64,000 nucleotides of DNA from Jeotgalibacillus aurantiacus (GTDB taxonomy: Bacteria > Bacillota > Bacilli > Bacillales > Jeotgalibacillaceae), in contig NZ_JACNMS010000002.1 in assembly GCF_020595125.1 (NCBI RefSeq), positions 682,001 through 746,000 on the forward strand, read 5' to 3'. The notes under the pieces were generated by a model. It worked only from the letters and a program-made list of their open reading frames with translations. It did no database searches and had not been told where the DNA came from. This document shows, piece after piece, positions 27,628 to 37,234 of this stretch. The position numbers were made by a program, and so were the translations under genes. How positions within the stretch are numbered: the first letter of the stretch is position 1; the number at the start of each line of letters is the position of its first letter.

Positions 27628-28827
27628 CTAACCATCTCTGCGGCTGCTCAACTCTTTATCAGCTTCTTTTAAAACCGTCTTAAAATACTCAGCTTCATCA
27701 TTCGTCACATCCATAGCGCCATAACGGACTCGTTCATAGATGTATGCACAGTCATTCAGCCGGGGTATCTCCAGTCTCTCGAACCATTCCCTGACTGTTT
27801 CTGACTTCTGTCTGCCTGAAGCTTTTCCGGAAAGCTTCCTTTCCAGTTTAAACAGCGCTTTCCGTATTTTATTTAAGGGTTCCTTATGATTACCCTCTTT
27901 TTCAGGTTTCATAACCATATTTGACTTTACGTAGGAGGCTTCAGCTGCTGCAGGTATCAAAATAACCTTTTTCGCCTTAACGATCAGAAGGTAAATAATG
28001 ATCCCTGATACTGCAATTAATCCCGTTATCACCAAAAACGTGATAATGGACTCTACACCAAGGACTTCCTGAAATTCGTTGTTCCCCGTCACCAGCCCCT
28101 GTTCCAGACTTCCGCTTTCACCACTCTCCCCGTCCGGCATATCAGAGATTTCAGCACGATCAATCTCTAAACCGATTAAAGTAAGAGGTAACGTAAATAC
28201 CCAGATAATACCGTCAAAAACCTGATAAAAGCCAATTCTTAAAGGTGCAGCGAGAAAATACAGAAGAACCGCCACTCCTGAAAACAAACTCCCCCATTTT
28301 AACAGTTCTCTTCCCGCGCGTTTCTTTTTATCTTTCCTGTCTGCAAAGTAATGATTCAGATACGTGCCCGCACTGTATAAGATGAAGCCTGTAATCAAAA
28401 ACAGCAGAAGCTCTGATGCCTGAACCGTTTCGTAAACAAGCTGAAAGATAAAAAACCAGATGAAAACGATAAAAAATATCATCAGATTACCGGATGTGAT
28501 CTGAGTGGATTCTCCTGTACACACTTTAACAGCAATCCAGATTGAATAAGCGGCTAATGCTGCCAGAAGTAAAACAGGCCAATCTCCGATCAAAAAACTG
28601 ATCGTAAACAGTAAAGCTGTCAATATTCCATAAACAGCCCGCCAGTTTTTCATTCTGATAACGAAAGGAAAGGCGGCTGCCAGTAATACTCCCCATATGA
28701 GTGACGCTACATGAAGAGGAAATATCCCGTTCTCTGAAAAAGCCGAGAGCACCAAAGCCGGATACAGAAAACTGAATAATATGTAAGCGACTGAACTTAT
28801 TGTATGTTTTTTTGCAGATTGTTCCAT
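27628..28827 (-). CDS. DUF4129-type membrane protein (YebA-like, no transglutaminase domain)
   Basis: 399 residues. About seven membrane segments occupy residues 10-225, one lone segment lies near 262-285, and a cytoplasmic C-terminal domain (VREWFERLEIP and IYERVRYG) resembles DUF4129. It is third in a MoxR-DUF58 operon. In B. subtilis the equivalent YebA is much longer and carries a transglutaminase-like domain. I see none of its Cys-His-Asp pattern here. The start overlaps the end of the DUF58 gene by 31 bp. Function unknown. Confidence 0.75.
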   Translation of the reverse strand: MEQSAKKHTISSVAYILFSFLYPALVLSAFSENGIFPLHVASLIWGVLLAAAFPFVIRMKNWRAVYGILTALLFTISFLIGDWPVLLLAALAAYSIWIAVKVCTGESTQITSGNLMIFFIVFIWFFIFQLVYETVQASELLLFLITGFILYSAGTYLNHYFADRKDKKKRAGRELLKWGSLFSGVAVLLYFLAAPLRIGFYQVFDGIIWVFTLPLTLIGLEIDRAEISDMPDGESGESGSLEQGLVTGNNEFQEVLGVESIITFLVITGLIAVSGIIIYLLIVKAKKVILIPAAAEASYVKSNMVMKPEKEGNHKEPLNKIRKALFKLERKLSGKASGRQKSETVREWFERLEIPRLNDCAYIYERVRYGAMDVTNDEAEYFKTVLKEADKELSSRRDG

Positions 28828-29969
28828 TTTACCGCAGTCCCCCCTGACCCAGTGATGATCCAGACTCTTCCGCTCATTTTTGACAGTCTCCCGGCAGATG
28901 CCTGATCCATTTGCCCGATGTGTATGACATCATTCGCCTGTAATTGCATCAGATTCAGCTGATTAATAACAAGATGAGATGGCAATGTTACGTCACCAAT
29001 CGATAATACACTCAGCATTTCAAGAAGTTTTCTGCTGTGACTTGTCCCCTTCTCGGGTGGCAGAAAGTAAAAGTGGGGTGATCCCTTTGTCCTTACATTG
29101 ACTGCAAGTCCGATCGAACGATTATTGCGATGGGCTTCTGTCACAAGAAAGGCAGCCTGACGGATCAGTTTTTCAAATTCAATGTTTTTCGCATGGCCGT
29201 GGGAAACATTCAGTAAAATCATCATTTTTTCTTCTGTCACGCGTTCATAAACATTCGTCTGAAGTTCACCCGTTTTAGCGTAGGCATTCCAATTCAACCG
29301 CTGAATCGTATCTCCCAGCCTATACTCACGGGTACCAGCCGGCATGGTCAGATCCTCAAACAGTGAATGAGAAGAAAGATTCTCACCTGATTTAAAAACC
29401 GGAGATAATGATTGAAACAAAACTTTTTCAATCTCCGGATAAATCAGCTTTGAATGAGAAAGATGGCTATTATACCTGAGAACCGTATCACCGTAACCAA
29501 ACAGGTGTGGAATTCTCAGTCTTACAGAAACCACTTTAGCCTTCCCTCTTCTAATCGATCGGATCGGTATAGAGACGGTAACATTCTCATACTTTTCCAG
29601 CGAAACATCCGTTTCCCATTCAACGAGTGAGCCGTTTACCGACCACTCCCCTTCTGACGGTTCGATATGATCAGATAAAAGCAGTTGCAGTTTTGCATTT
29701 TTTATCGGATACTTCCCATTTTGAAACGTTAAGAACCATTCGGAACTTTCCCCTATATGAAGTCTTTCAGCTGACCTCTCTTTTATAATGGTAAGCCCTT
29801 CGCCGACTTTATCAAGATAACGCAAGTGAAATCTGATATAAATCAGGATGACAATTCCTAATGACATCGCTTCAAACTGGGCACCAAACAAAGAAAACAG
29901 AATACCTGAAAATGCAAGCCATTCAACTGCGAGTATTCTCTTTTTTTCAACGGATTCACGTTCCCACAT
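28797..29969 (-). CDS. DUF58 protein (YeaD-like)
   Basis: 390 residues. Two N-terminal membrane segments (about 10-45), then a domain with the DUF58 core GTREYRLGDTIQRLNWNAYAKTGEL near 215-240, which belongs to a von Willebrand-A-like fold. DUF58 proteins accompany MoxR ATPases and may act as chaperone-like adaptors for protein complexes or envelope functions. It starts two bases after the MoxR gene ends and overlaps the DUF4129 gene, so it is translationally coupled. Confidence 0.85.
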   Translation of the reverse strand: MWERESVEKKRILAVEWLAFSGILFSLFGAQFEAMSLGIVILIYIRFHLRYLDKVGEGLTIIKERSAERLHIGESSEWFLTFQNGKYPIKNAKLQLLLSDHIEPSEGEWSVNGSLVEWETDVSLEKYENVTVSIPIRSIRRGKAKVVSVRLRIPHLFGYGDTVLRYNSHLSHSKLIYPEIEKVLFQSLSPVFKSGENLSSHSLFEDLTMPAGTREYRLGDTIQRLNWNAYAKTGELQTNVYERVTEEKMMILLNVSHGHAKNIEFEKLIRQAAFLVTEAHRNNRSIGLAVNVRTKGSPHFYFLPPEKGTSHSRKLLEMLSVLSIGDVTLPSHLVINQLNLMQLQANDVIHIGQMDQASAGRLSKMSGRVWIITGSGGTAVKWNNLQKNIQ

Positions 29970-29970
29970 A

Positions 29971-30900
29971 TCAAAGCCTCAGCTCAACCGGGGTATCCAC
30001 TGACTGGATGATCTCATCAAGCACCTGATCCGTTGATTTTGTCAAAGAAGCTTCTGCTGTTAATTGCAGCCGGTGTGCAAGTACATAGCGGAGCATTTTT
30101 TTAACATCTTCAGGTACGACATGATGACGACCTTCCAGAAATGCAGATCCTTGAGCCGCTTTAACGAGCGCAACCCCTGCACGGGGACTTGCTCCCCACT
30201 CAACAGAAACATGCTCTCTGGTCGCCCTGATCAACTCAACAATATAATCCGCCATTTCCTTATGTACCATAACCTCTCTTACTTTTCTGACTGCATCTTC
30301 AAGTGTATCGACTGATAGAATCGACTCAGGTTCCTGTTTTTCAGATTGCTTAATCCACTGATTAATAATGTCCGTTTCCTCTGAAAAAGACGGATAATCA
30401 GCTGGCAGCTTAAACATAAATCGGTCTAACTGCGCAAAAGGCAGCGTGAAGGTTCCCTGCTGTGACTCAACAGGATTTTGAGTCGCAATGACCATGAATG
30501 GAAAATCCACCTGAATAGTCGTACCGTCAATCGTGACCTGTCTTTCCTCCATTACCTCCAACAGGCTCGACTGCGTTCTTGGCGTGGCTCGATTAATTTC
30601 ATCGGCTAATAAGAAGTTCGTCATGACAGGCCCTTTTTTTAATTCAAACTTATGCGTCTCCGGATTAAAATAATGGAGCCCTGTTACATCTGATGGCAAT
30701 ACATCCGGTGTGAACTGAATTCTTTTGAATTTCCCTCCCGCCACTCCGGCAAAGGTTTTGGCCAATAACGTTTTACCCGTCCCGGGAACGCTCTCAATCA
30801 GTACATGTCCTCCCTGAAGCAATGCAATCAGTAAGAGTTCTGTTTCTTTTGTTCGTCCAATAACGGTCTTACTTACCTCTTTATTTACTAACTGTTTCAT
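29971..30900 (-). CDS. MoxR-family AAA+ ATPase (YeaC-like)
   Basis: 309 residues. Walker A SVPGTGKT near 45-52, Walker B LLADEINRATPRTQ near 108, sensor 1 in IATQNP, and a C-terminal lid with PRAGVALVKAAQ. MoxR ATPases are thought to remodel protein complexes together with DUF58/VWA partners, which are encoded just downstream. Start ATG 30900 behind AGGTGGAAG; the frame is open above it without a site. A TATAAT (30931-30936) lies 31 bp upstream as the likely -10. Confidence 0.9.
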   Translation of the reverse strand: MKQLVNKEVSKTVIGRTKETELLLIALLQGGHVLIESVPGTGKTLLAKTFAGVAGGKFKRIQFTPDVLPSDVTGLHYFNPETHKFELKKGPVMTNFLLADEINRATPRTQSSLLEVMEERQVTIDGTTIQVDFPFMVIATQNPVESQQGTFTLPFAQLDRFMFKLPADYPSFSEETDIINQWIKQSEKQEPESILSVDTLEDAVRKVREVMVHKEMADYIVELIRATREHVSVEWGASPRAGVALVKAAQGSAFLEGRHHVVPEDVKKMLRYVLAHRLQLTAEASLTKSTDQVLDEIIQSVDTPVELRL

Positions 30901-30990
30901 TTTCTTCCACCTGACAGATGATATACGCTTATTATACCAAAAATTCGGAAAAATAGAGTTAATCAACGATATACTTTCCCGATATAACAA

Positions 30991-31032
30991 AAGATCCCGG
31001 CAGCCAAAGTTTCCTCAGACTGCCGGGATCTT
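30991..31032 (-). terminator. Terminator downstream of the SDR gene
   Basis: AAGATCCCGGCAG / CTGCCGGGATCTT, 13-bp stem, T-rich tail on the minus strand. It separates this unit from the MoxR operon. Confidence 0.88.
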
Positions 31033-31059
31033 ATACCGAATCAGCATTCACCATTTTGA

Positions 31060-31785
31060 TTAATGCTCATAAATCATTTTTCTCGTCATACCACCATCAA
31101 TAATAAGATTTTCACCATTAATAAAGTTATTTTCAGGATCAGATAAGAACAAACATGCCCTTGCGATATCCTCAGGTTTTCCTACTCTGTTGGAAAGGTG
31201 CTGACTGTGATCAACGCCTCTCAGCTGATCATAGCCTTCTGTTGCGATCCAGCCGGGACTGATTGCATTCACTGTGATGTTTTTTTCACTTAATGTAACA
31301 GCAAGTGAATGAGTCAATGCATGAATGCCGCCTTTAGAAGCTGCATACGCTTCTGTATTCGGCTCAGACATGAATGCCCTCGTCGAACAAATATTAATAA
31401 TTGCACCGCCATTCATTCGTCTGGCTGCCTCTCTTGAGCAAAAGAATACACTTGAAAGATTCGTATGTATCACTTTTTCCCAATCCTCTGCCGTTACTTC
31501 CCAGATCGATTTAAATTCCGAAAGGCCCGCGTTATTAATCAATATATCAATAGAGCCTTCCTCCTCGTGGATCTTAGAAAACACGCGTTCAATTTCTTCA
31601 TGCTTTGATACATCAAGTACATCAGTGATGACATCAAACCCTTCATCCAATAGACGTTTCTTTTCAATTTTGAGCTTCTCTTCATTCACATCAAGCATGT
31701 ATACCTTCATCTCTTTTCCGGCAAATGCTCTTGCGACACTTAGTCCAATCCCATTAGCAGCACCTGTTACAACCGCTACTCTCAT
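31060..31785 (-). CDS. Short-chain dehydrogenase/reductase
   Basis: 241-residue classical SDR. NAD(P) motif GAANGIG at 8-14, NNAG near 87, catalytic Ser in NICSTRAF and YxxxK as YAASKG near 148, and C-terminal NGENLIIDGG. The acidic residue after beta-2 (MLDVNEEK) suggests NAD(H) preference. Substrate unknown. ATG with AAAGGAGTGG seven nt ahead; the gene begins 15 bp after the small gene upstream and is probably cotranscribed. Confidence 0.87.
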   Translation of the reverse strand: MRVAVVTGAANGIGLSVARAFAGKEMKVYMLDVNEEKLKIEKKRLLDEGFDVITDVLDVSKHEEIERVFSKIHEEEGSIDILINNAGLSEFKSIWEVTAEDWEKVIHTNLSSVFFCSREAARRMNGGAIINICSTRAFMSEPNTEAYAASKGGIHALTHSLAVTLSEKNITVNAISPGWIATEGYDQLRGVDHSQHLSNRVGKPEDIARACLFLSDPENNFINGENLIIDGGMTRKMIYEH

Positions 31786-31800
31786 TTACGATCCACTCCT

Positions 31801-31995
31801 TTAACTTCTTGGCTCATCCAGATAGGTATATACAGTATGGCCATTATGTCTTGCAATTCCTCTGAAATGCTTGAAGTCTTCTCTTGCCACAAGCACTTCC
31901 CTCACCTCATCGAACTGCTCCTTTTTAACAAACACTTCTTTTATTTCCTTATTTTTCAGCTGCTCAAACATTTGATTGATTTCTTCTTTTGTCAC
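31801..31995 (-). CDS. Small charged protein, unknown
   Basis: 64 residues, rich in Glu/Lys and Phe (EQLKNKEIKEVFVKKEQFDEVREVLV), ending HTVYTYLDEPRS. No family recognised. I set the start at GTG 31995, with GAGGTG seven nt upstream; the in-frame ATG 17 codons earlier lacks a site. It is paired with the SDR downstream. Confidence 0.6.
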   Translation of the reverse strand: MTKEEINQMFEQLKNKEIKEVFVKKEQFDEVREVLVAREDFKHFRGIARHNGHTVYTYLDEPRS

Positions 31996-32121
31996 GCTAC
32001 ACACCTCAAGCCGTATTATTTTTCTCAGCAGATTTATCACTTTCATCCTATTTTGAAACTTTTCATTCTGTCAAACGTCTACTATACTGACAACATATAG
32101 AATCAAACTGGAGGGAATGAA

Positions 32122-32862
32122 ATGAAAAAGCTGCATTTATTGATCTTTGCACTGATTTTAACATTAATCCTCGCGGCATGCGGTACAGAAACAGCTGAAC
32201 CTGCATCTGAGGACGGAACAAACGGCACATCTGAAACAGTGGACAATGAGGAAACGACCGAAGAAGAGGCTGTTGAAGAAGAGCCTGCTGAAGAAACAGA
32301 AGATGAAGCTGCTGTTGAAGAAGAAGAACCTGCTGAAGAAGAAGAGGCTGCTGAAGAAACGGCTGAAGAGGAAACAGCTGCCGGTGAAGAAAATGGAATG
32401 CGCCTGCTCGAACAGCAAATGACCGTTGAATTAAATGGAGAATCAATGGACAAAACAGCGTTTCTTCAGGAAAACACAAACAATGGATACAGTATGTATG
32501 TATTGGACGGCTTTACTTATACACCGGAAGAACCGAACGTTGACCAGGTTTTCTTTAATGAAGATCCATCTCAATACATGAGAATCGAAACATTCCCTGC
32601 AAACGAAACTGACACTACATTTGTTCAGGATCAGATGGCTGGCCAGCGTGACGCAGTCAATGCAGAAAACGCTGCCGACTGGATGCCTGAAAGCAGTCAA
32701 TTCGAAGAGGTCATTGCGGGTTACTCAACACAGACAGAAGACACTGACTATCACTCTCTTTTGGCAAAACAGGGTGATAAACTGATTAAAATGACAATGT
32801 ACTCAAAAGCCGACACCGGCACACAGGACGCTTTTCTAAAAATGGCTGAAACGATTCAATAA
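32122..32862 (+). CDS. Lipoprotein with extreme acidic linker
   Basis: 246 residues. The signal peptide ends in the lipobox LAAC, with C20 as the predicted lipidated residue, so it is anchored on the outer face of the membrane. Residues about 45-96 are almost entirely Glu, Ala and Thr, an extended highly negative linker. The C-terminal part (about 100-246) looks folded and has no domain I can name. ATG behind GGAGGG. Monocistronic, with its own terminator. Confidence 0.8.
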   Translation: MKKLHLLIFALILTLILAACGTETAEPASEDGTNGTSETVDNEETTEEEAVEEEPAEETEDEAAVEEEEPAEEEEAAEETAEEETAAGEENGMRLLEQQMTVELNGESMDKTAFLQENTNNGYSMYVLDGFTYTPEEPNVDQVFFNEDPSQYMRIETFPANETDTTFVQDQMAGQRDAVNAENAADWMPESSQFEEVIAGYSTQTEDTDYHSLLAKQGDKLIKMTMYSKADTGTQDAFLKMAETIQ

Positions 32863-32903
32863 AAAATGAGGGTGAGTCAGAAATGACCCACCCTCATTTT
32901 TTT
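32861..32903. terminator. Bidirectional terminator between the lipoprotein gene and clpE
   Basis: AAAAATGAGGGTG / CACCCTCATTTTT plus a short inner GTC/GAC pairing, with A- and T-runs, between convergent genes. Confidence 0.88.
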
Positions 32904-32910
32904 TCTATTT

Positions 32911-35004
32911 TTACTTAGAAACAATGGTTACTTCATTTTCAATTAATTCAGCACGTACATTCTTTAAATCCGGATTGTCATACATAAAGTCTGTGATCCG
33001 GTCTTCCACGTATTCCTGAATGACTCTTCTCAGAGGGCGTGCACCGAATGCAGGGTGATAGCCAAGCTCTGCAAGCTGTTCTTTTACTTCTTTTGAAACA
33101 GTAAGCTCCATACCCTGTTCCTCAATCAGTTCGTTTAATTCTTCAAGCATCAGATCAACAATTTTCACGAGATGCGCTTTTTCAAGCGGTTTAAATTCAA
33201 TGATGCTGTCAAAACGGTTAAGGAACTCGGGTTTAAAGAAGTTGCTTAATGAATCCAGGATCGATGCTTCATCTGCGGCTTCCGTTGCGCCGAAACCAAC
33301 CGCTTTTTTCCGTCCCCCGACTCCTGCATTACTTGTCATGATAATCACGGTGTCTTTGAACTGAACCGTGCGGCCCTGACTATCTGTTAGACGACCGTCC
33401 TCCATGATCTGAAGGAACATATTCATCACATCAGGATGCGCTTTTTCAATTTCATCAAGAAGCAGAATGGAATAAGGGTTACGTCTTACTTTTTCAGTAA
33501 GCTGCCCTGCTTCATCGTGACCGACATACCCTGGTGGTGAACCAATCAGCTTTGAAACGCTGTGCTTTTCCATATATTCACTCATATCCAGGCGGATCAT
33601 CTGGTCTCTTGATCCGAATAATTCTTCAGCAAGCGTTTTGGAAAGCTCTGTTTTACCTACACCTGTTGGTCCGACAAACAGGAATGAACCAGCAGGACGA
33701 TTTTTCGATTTTAGTCCTGCTCTGCTTCTGCGGACTGCTTTTGCCACCTTTTTCACAGCCTCATGCTGACCAATAACTTTATTGTTTAAGTTTTCTTCCA
33801 GAATGGACATCTTCACCCGTTCGTCCTGTTCAAGTTTACCAACTGGAATCCCGGTTTTACGTTCAACCAGCTTTTGAATCAATTCAAGGCCAACAACAGG
33901 ATATTCCGCTGATGAAGAATCGTTTTGCTTGTGCTCGAGCGCTTCTTCCTCGTCACGAAGCTTTGCTGCAAGCTCATAATTTTCTTCCTTTAAAGCCTTT
34001 TCCTTCTCTAAATGAATATGCTTCAGGCGCTCTTGGATTTCTTCTTTATCCTGATGATCCACTGTTAAATTCAATTTAGAACCAGCTTCATCCATGAGGT
34101 CGATCGCTTTGTCCGGGAGGAAACGATCCTGAATATAACGTTTTGATAACTGGACTGCGCCCTTAAGCGCTTCTTCGCTATAAGTAACCTTATGATACTC
34201 CTCATAGCGTGATGCAAGACCTTTCAGAATCTCAAACGCTTCATCAGCTGTTGGTTCTTTTAAATGAATAGGCTGGAAGCGGCGTTCAAGTGCAGCATCC
34301 TTTTCAATCTTCCGGTATTCCTTCAGCGTCGTTGCACCGACAAGCTGAAGCTCGCCTCTCGCAAGGGCCGGCTTAAGAATATTCCCTGCATCCATGGAAC
34401 CTTCAGCAGATCCAGCTCCTACAATCTGGTGTATTTCATCAATAAACAAAATGACGTTTTTACGGGACTGAACCTCTGAAACAAGCTGTTTCATTCGCTC
34501 TTCAAATTGACCCCGGATGCCCGTATTGGTCACAAGGGATGCTACATCAAGCAGGATGACTTCCTTACCTTTCAACTTCTGAGGCACTGTGCCGTCAGCA
34601 ATTTTCAATGCAAGCCCTTCAGCTGCCGCAGTTTTACCAATTCCCGGTTCTCCAATCAGCACTGGGTTGTTTTTGTTTCTTCTATTTAAAATTTCAATCA
34701 TCTGGCTGATTTCTGCGTCACGTCCAATCACTGGATCGATCAGCCCGGCTTTTGCCAGGTTGGTCAGATTTCTGCCATACTCGCCAAGAAGTCCGGCTTC
34801 TTTTTGTGCCTGTTCAGTACTTTCTTCTTTTTTGTCACGCTTTGGTGATTGACCAGCGCCATTATAGCCATTCATAGCAGAATGTAATTTTGCGCGCTCT
34901 TCTTTATAGCAGTCGGAGCACAAATGAAAATCCTGTATGCTGCCATTCAGCTGGACTCTTAATTGAACATTTGCCTGATTTGTACTGCACTTTTCACAAA
35001 TCAT
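32911..35004 (-). CDS. clpE: ATP-dependent Clp protease ATPase subunit ClpE
   Basis: 697 residues. An N-terminal zinc finger with cysteine pairs C3/C6 and C29/C32 is diagnostic of ClpE. The first AAA+ domain has Walker A GEPGIGKT at 118-125. A UVR-like coiled segment ([15 protein letters not shown]) lies near 340, and the second AAA+ domain has GPTGVGKT near 445. It unfolds stress-damaged proteins for ClpP. ATG with GGAGG upstream. Transcription is clearly under CtsR, from two boxes around the promoter. Confidence 0.97.
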   Translation of the reverse strand: MICEKCSTNQANVQLRVQLNGSIQDFHLCSDCYKEERAKLHSAMNGYNGAGQSPKRDKKEESTEQAQKEAGLLGEYGRNLTNLAKAGLIDPVIGRDAEISQMIEILNRRNKNNPVLIGEPGIGKTAAAEGLALKIADGTVPQKLKGKEVILLDVASLVTNTGIRGQFEERMKQLVSEVQSRKNVILFIDEIHQIVGAGSAEGSMDAGNILKPALARGELQLVGATTLKEYRKIEKDAALERRFQPIHLKEPTADEAFEILKGLASRYEEYHKVTYSEEALKGAVQLSKRYIQDRFLPDKAIDLMDEAGSKLNLTVDHQDKEEIQERLKHIHLEKEKALKEENYELAAKLRDEEEALEHKQNDSSSAEYPVVGLELIQKLVERKTGIPVGKLEQDERVKMSILEENLNNKVIGQHEAVKKVAKAVRRSRAGLKSKNRPAGSFLFVGPTGVGKTELSKTLAEELFGSRDQMIRLDMSEYMEKHSVSKLIGSPPGYVGHDEAGQLTEKVRRNPYSILLLDEIEKAHPDVMNMFLQIMEDGRLTDSQGRTVQFKDTVIIMTSNAGVGGRKKAVGFGATEAADEASILDSLSNFFKPEFLNRFDSIIEFKPLEKAHLVKIVDLMLEELNELIEEQGMELTVSKEVKEQLAELGYHPAFGARPLRRVIQEYVEDRITDFMYDNPDLKNVRAELIENEVTIVSK

Positions 35005-35035
35005 TGTGACTCCTCCTTTAATGATTAAATGTTAA

Positions 35036-35052
35036 TTTGACTTTCTTTGACC
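35036..35052 (-). promoter_or_regulatory. CtsR operator 2 (clpE)
   Basis: GGTCAAA-GAA-AGTCAAA on the minus strand, a full match to the heptad direct repeat bound by CtsR. It lies between the -10 box and the start codon. Confidence 0.88.
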
Positions 35053-35062
35053 TTATGGCTCT

Positions 35063-35091
35063 ATTATAATTTGACCTTTTTTGACTTTCAA
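35063..35091 (-). promoter_or_regulatory. clpE sigma-A promoter with overlapping CtsR operator 1
   Basis: TTGAAA (35086-35091), 17-bp spacer, TATAAT (35063-35068). The spacer holds AGTCAAA-AAA-GGTCAAA (35070-35086), a perfect CtsR heptad repeat. Together with operator 2 this brackets the -10 region. Confidence 0.9.
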
Positions 35092-35110
35092 GTTTTTTGT
35101 TTGGAGCATA

Positions 35111-35150
35111 AAAAAACTGGAACAACCCTTGAATAGAGTCGTTCCAGTCT
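35111..35150 (-). terminator. Hairpin terminator upstream of clpE promoter
   Basis: ACTGGAAC / GTTCCAGT with a partly paired inner part, then TTTTTTT on the minus strand. It should stop transcription from the M3 peptidase gene before clpE. Confidence 0.75.
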
Positions 35151-35164
35151 AATATGATTCAGCC

Positions 35165-35205
35165 AGTGAGTTCCGCTCCAGACGGACGCTTTCCGTGTCA
35201 CTCAC
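35165..35205. repeat. Fragment of another Bacillales-type repeat
   Basis: GTTCCGCTCCAGACGGACGC plus TTTCCG flanked by GTGAG / CTCAC. This resembles, from memory, a GC-rich repeat common between genes in Bacillus genomes. Only a short fragment is present. Confidence 0.4.
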
Positions 35206-35297
35206 TTTTGTATTAAAAATATCACAGGATGATAAACTCAAAGACTCATTTTTTTCAAAACGATTTGAGGTAACGGGTAAAAAAATGATTTCTCAGA

Positions 35298-35410
35298 GGT
35301 CCGGACTCACCCGTAGACTCCTGTGGCGGAAAGGGACAGGTGAAACCGAATGTGCGTAGCACAGGCGGGTTCACCGCCCGGCCACGGAAAGCGGAGGGTG
35401 AGTCCGGACC
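35298..35410 (+). repeat. Structured intergenic repeat, subtype B (copy 7)
   Basis: 113 bp with perfect 15-bp arms (GGTCCGGACTCACCC and complement). P2 is GTGGC/GCCAC, P3 base GGTGAA/TTCACC, tip TGTGC-GTA-GCACA. It lies in the 445-bp gap between clpE and the M3 peptidase gene. Confidence 0.92.
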
Positions 35411-35448
35411 GGGTTTTCTAATTACAAACAAACCCAGTCCCCTCTAAA

Positions 35449-37146
35449 TCAAAGCTTCTGATCGTCCACTGATGAAAGCCAGAGTTCAATTTCCCCGATC
35501 ACTGACTCCACACAACCCTCCTCAAATGGAGAAAGAAGGTTCGCCTCTTTTACAAGCTCTGTAAACGGAAGAGACCCGCCAAGTTTGCATAAATGCAGAT
35601 AATCCGCCCAGGCTGCCGCGTGATTTTCACGTGACTTTTTCCAGAACTGAAACGCACAAATCTGAGCAAGTGTATAGTCAATATAATAAAACGGCACTTC
35701 ATAAATATGTCCCTGGCGCTGCCAGAATCCACCCTCGTTAAGATAACCATGATCACCATAATCACGGTGAGGAAGATATGTTTTCTCAAGCTCTTTCCAC
35801 GCTGCTTTTCTCTCAGCAGGTGTCATCTCCGGATTTTCATAGACGGTATGCTGGAACTCATCCACCATTACACCATACGGAAGAAACAGTAGTGAGCTGC
35901 TCAAATGTGAAAACTTATATTTTTCTGTTTGTTCTTCAAAAAACCTTTCCATCCACGGCCATGTGAAAAATTCCATACTCATGGAATGAATTTCTGCTGA
36001 TTCATGAGTCGGCCATCTATACTCAGGTACTTCCAGTTGACGACTCATATATACCTGGAAAGCATGCCCTGCTTCATGAGTTAACACGTCAATATCTCCG
36101 GATGTACCATTGAAGTTAGAAAAGATAAACGGTGATCCATAATCTTCAATAAAGGTGCAGTATCCTCCTGCTTCTTTCCCTTTCTTCGCTTCAAGATCCA
36201 TCAGTTTCCGCTCATCCATGAAATCAAAAAATTCTTTTGTTTCAGGAGATAGTTCACTGTACATTTCTTTTCCACGGTCAATGATCCACTGTGGATCTCC
36301 TTTAGGGGCTGCATTTCCTGACAGGAAGGACAGCGATTCATCCCAGAATTTCAATTCTTCAACACCGATTCTTTTTTGCTGCCTTTCTCTCAATTTCGTT
36401 GCTAGCGGTACAATAAATTCTTTCACCTGATCTCTGAAAGTCTGCACCATCTCAGCATCATAATCTATACGCAGCATTCTGATATAGCCGAGCTCAACAA
36501 AATTTTTGTAACCAAGCTTAAGTGCAATGTCATGTCTTACTTTAACAAGACGGTCATAAAGATCATCAAATTTTGCCGCGTGCTCTGCAAAAAAATTAAA
36601 TTTTGTTTGTACTGCCTTCTCTCTCATGTCTCTGTCTGTTGATTCTGTATAAGGATCAAGCTGAGCGAGCGTCAGCGTTTTTCCCTCAAACTCAATTTCA
36701 GCAGAAGCGACAAGTTTAGAGTATTCAGATGTTAACTTATTTTCTTCCTGCAGCAATGGAATGACTTCAGGTGAGAATCCTTTAATTGAAAAATCAGCGA
36801 GCTCAAACAGCTGCTTTCCATATTTCATTTCAAGTTCATCTTTGAACGGAGATGCGACAAGCGCTTTATAGTAATTCGTTTCAAGCTCTGAAAACTGTGG
36901 CATCACTTCATCAAAATAGTTCTTTTCATTTTGATAAAATTCATCATTTGTATCAACTGATGCCCGAATCATCGCCAGATTGTACTGACTTGAGATGGTG
37001 TTGCGATATGTATTCAGCTTATCGATAATCGTCATTTGTTCATCAGCTGATTCTGATTCTGTAAACGAAGCCAGCAGTTTTTCAAAAGTCATTTTTGCTT
37101 CTGCAAAATCCGGGCGTTTGTATTCATAATCATTAAATGTTTGCAT
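35449..37146 (-). CDS. M3-family oligoendopeptidase
   Basis: 565-residue zinc metallopeptidase of the M3 (thimet/PepF-like) family. The HExxH zinc motif is HEAGH in DVLTHEAGHAF near residue 355, and a further conserved Glu lies in ESAEIHSM about 25 residues on. It degrades oligopeptides in the cytosol. Start ATG 37146 behind GGGGGAAG; a TTG lies one codon ahead. Confidence 0.88.
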   Translation of the reverse strand: MQTFNDYEYKRPDFAEAKMTFEKLLASFTESESADEQMTIIDKLNTYRNTISSQYNLAMIRASVDTNDEFYQNEKNYFDEVMPQFSELETNYYKALVASPFKDELEMKYGKQLFELADFSIKGFSPEVIPLLQEENKLTSEYSKLVASAEIEFEGKTLTLAQLDPYTESTDRDMREKAVQTKFNFFAEHAAKFDDLYDRLVKVRHDIALKLGYKNFVELGYIRMLRIDYDAEMVQTFRDQVKEFIVPLATKLRERQQKRIGVEELKFWDESLSFLSGNAAPKGDPQWIIDRGKEMYSELSPETKEFFDFMDERKLMDLEAKKGKEAGGYCTFIEDYGSPFIFSNFNGTSGDIDVLTHEAGHAFQVYMSRQLEVPEYRWPTHESAEIHSMSMEFFTWPWMERFFEEQTEKYKFSHLSSSLLFLPYGVMVDEFQHTVYENPEMTPAERKAAWKELEKTYLPHRDYGDHGYLNEGGFWQRQGHIYEVPFYYIDYTLAQICAFQFWKKSRENHAAAWADYLHLCKLGGSLPFTELVKEANLLSPFEEGCVESVIGEIELWLSSVDDQKL

Positions 37147-37204
37147 CAATTCTTCCCCCTTGTTTTTTCAATGAAACAGATGAAATATATTTTAACACTG
37201 AAAA

Positions 37205-37234
37205 AAACCCGTATGTATAGAAGTCAACGGGTTT
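37205..37234 (-). terminator. Terminator overlapping the marR stop codon
   Basis: AAACCCGT / ACGGGTTT with T-run on the minus strand. One arm begins inside the stop codon of the MarR gene. Confidence 0.8.

Noticed and set aside
32063-32479. Long antisense frames opposite the acidic lipoprotein
   Set aside because: They are products of the Glu-rich repetitive codons read on the other strand (Leu/Gln-, Ser- and Phe-rich nonsense proteins).
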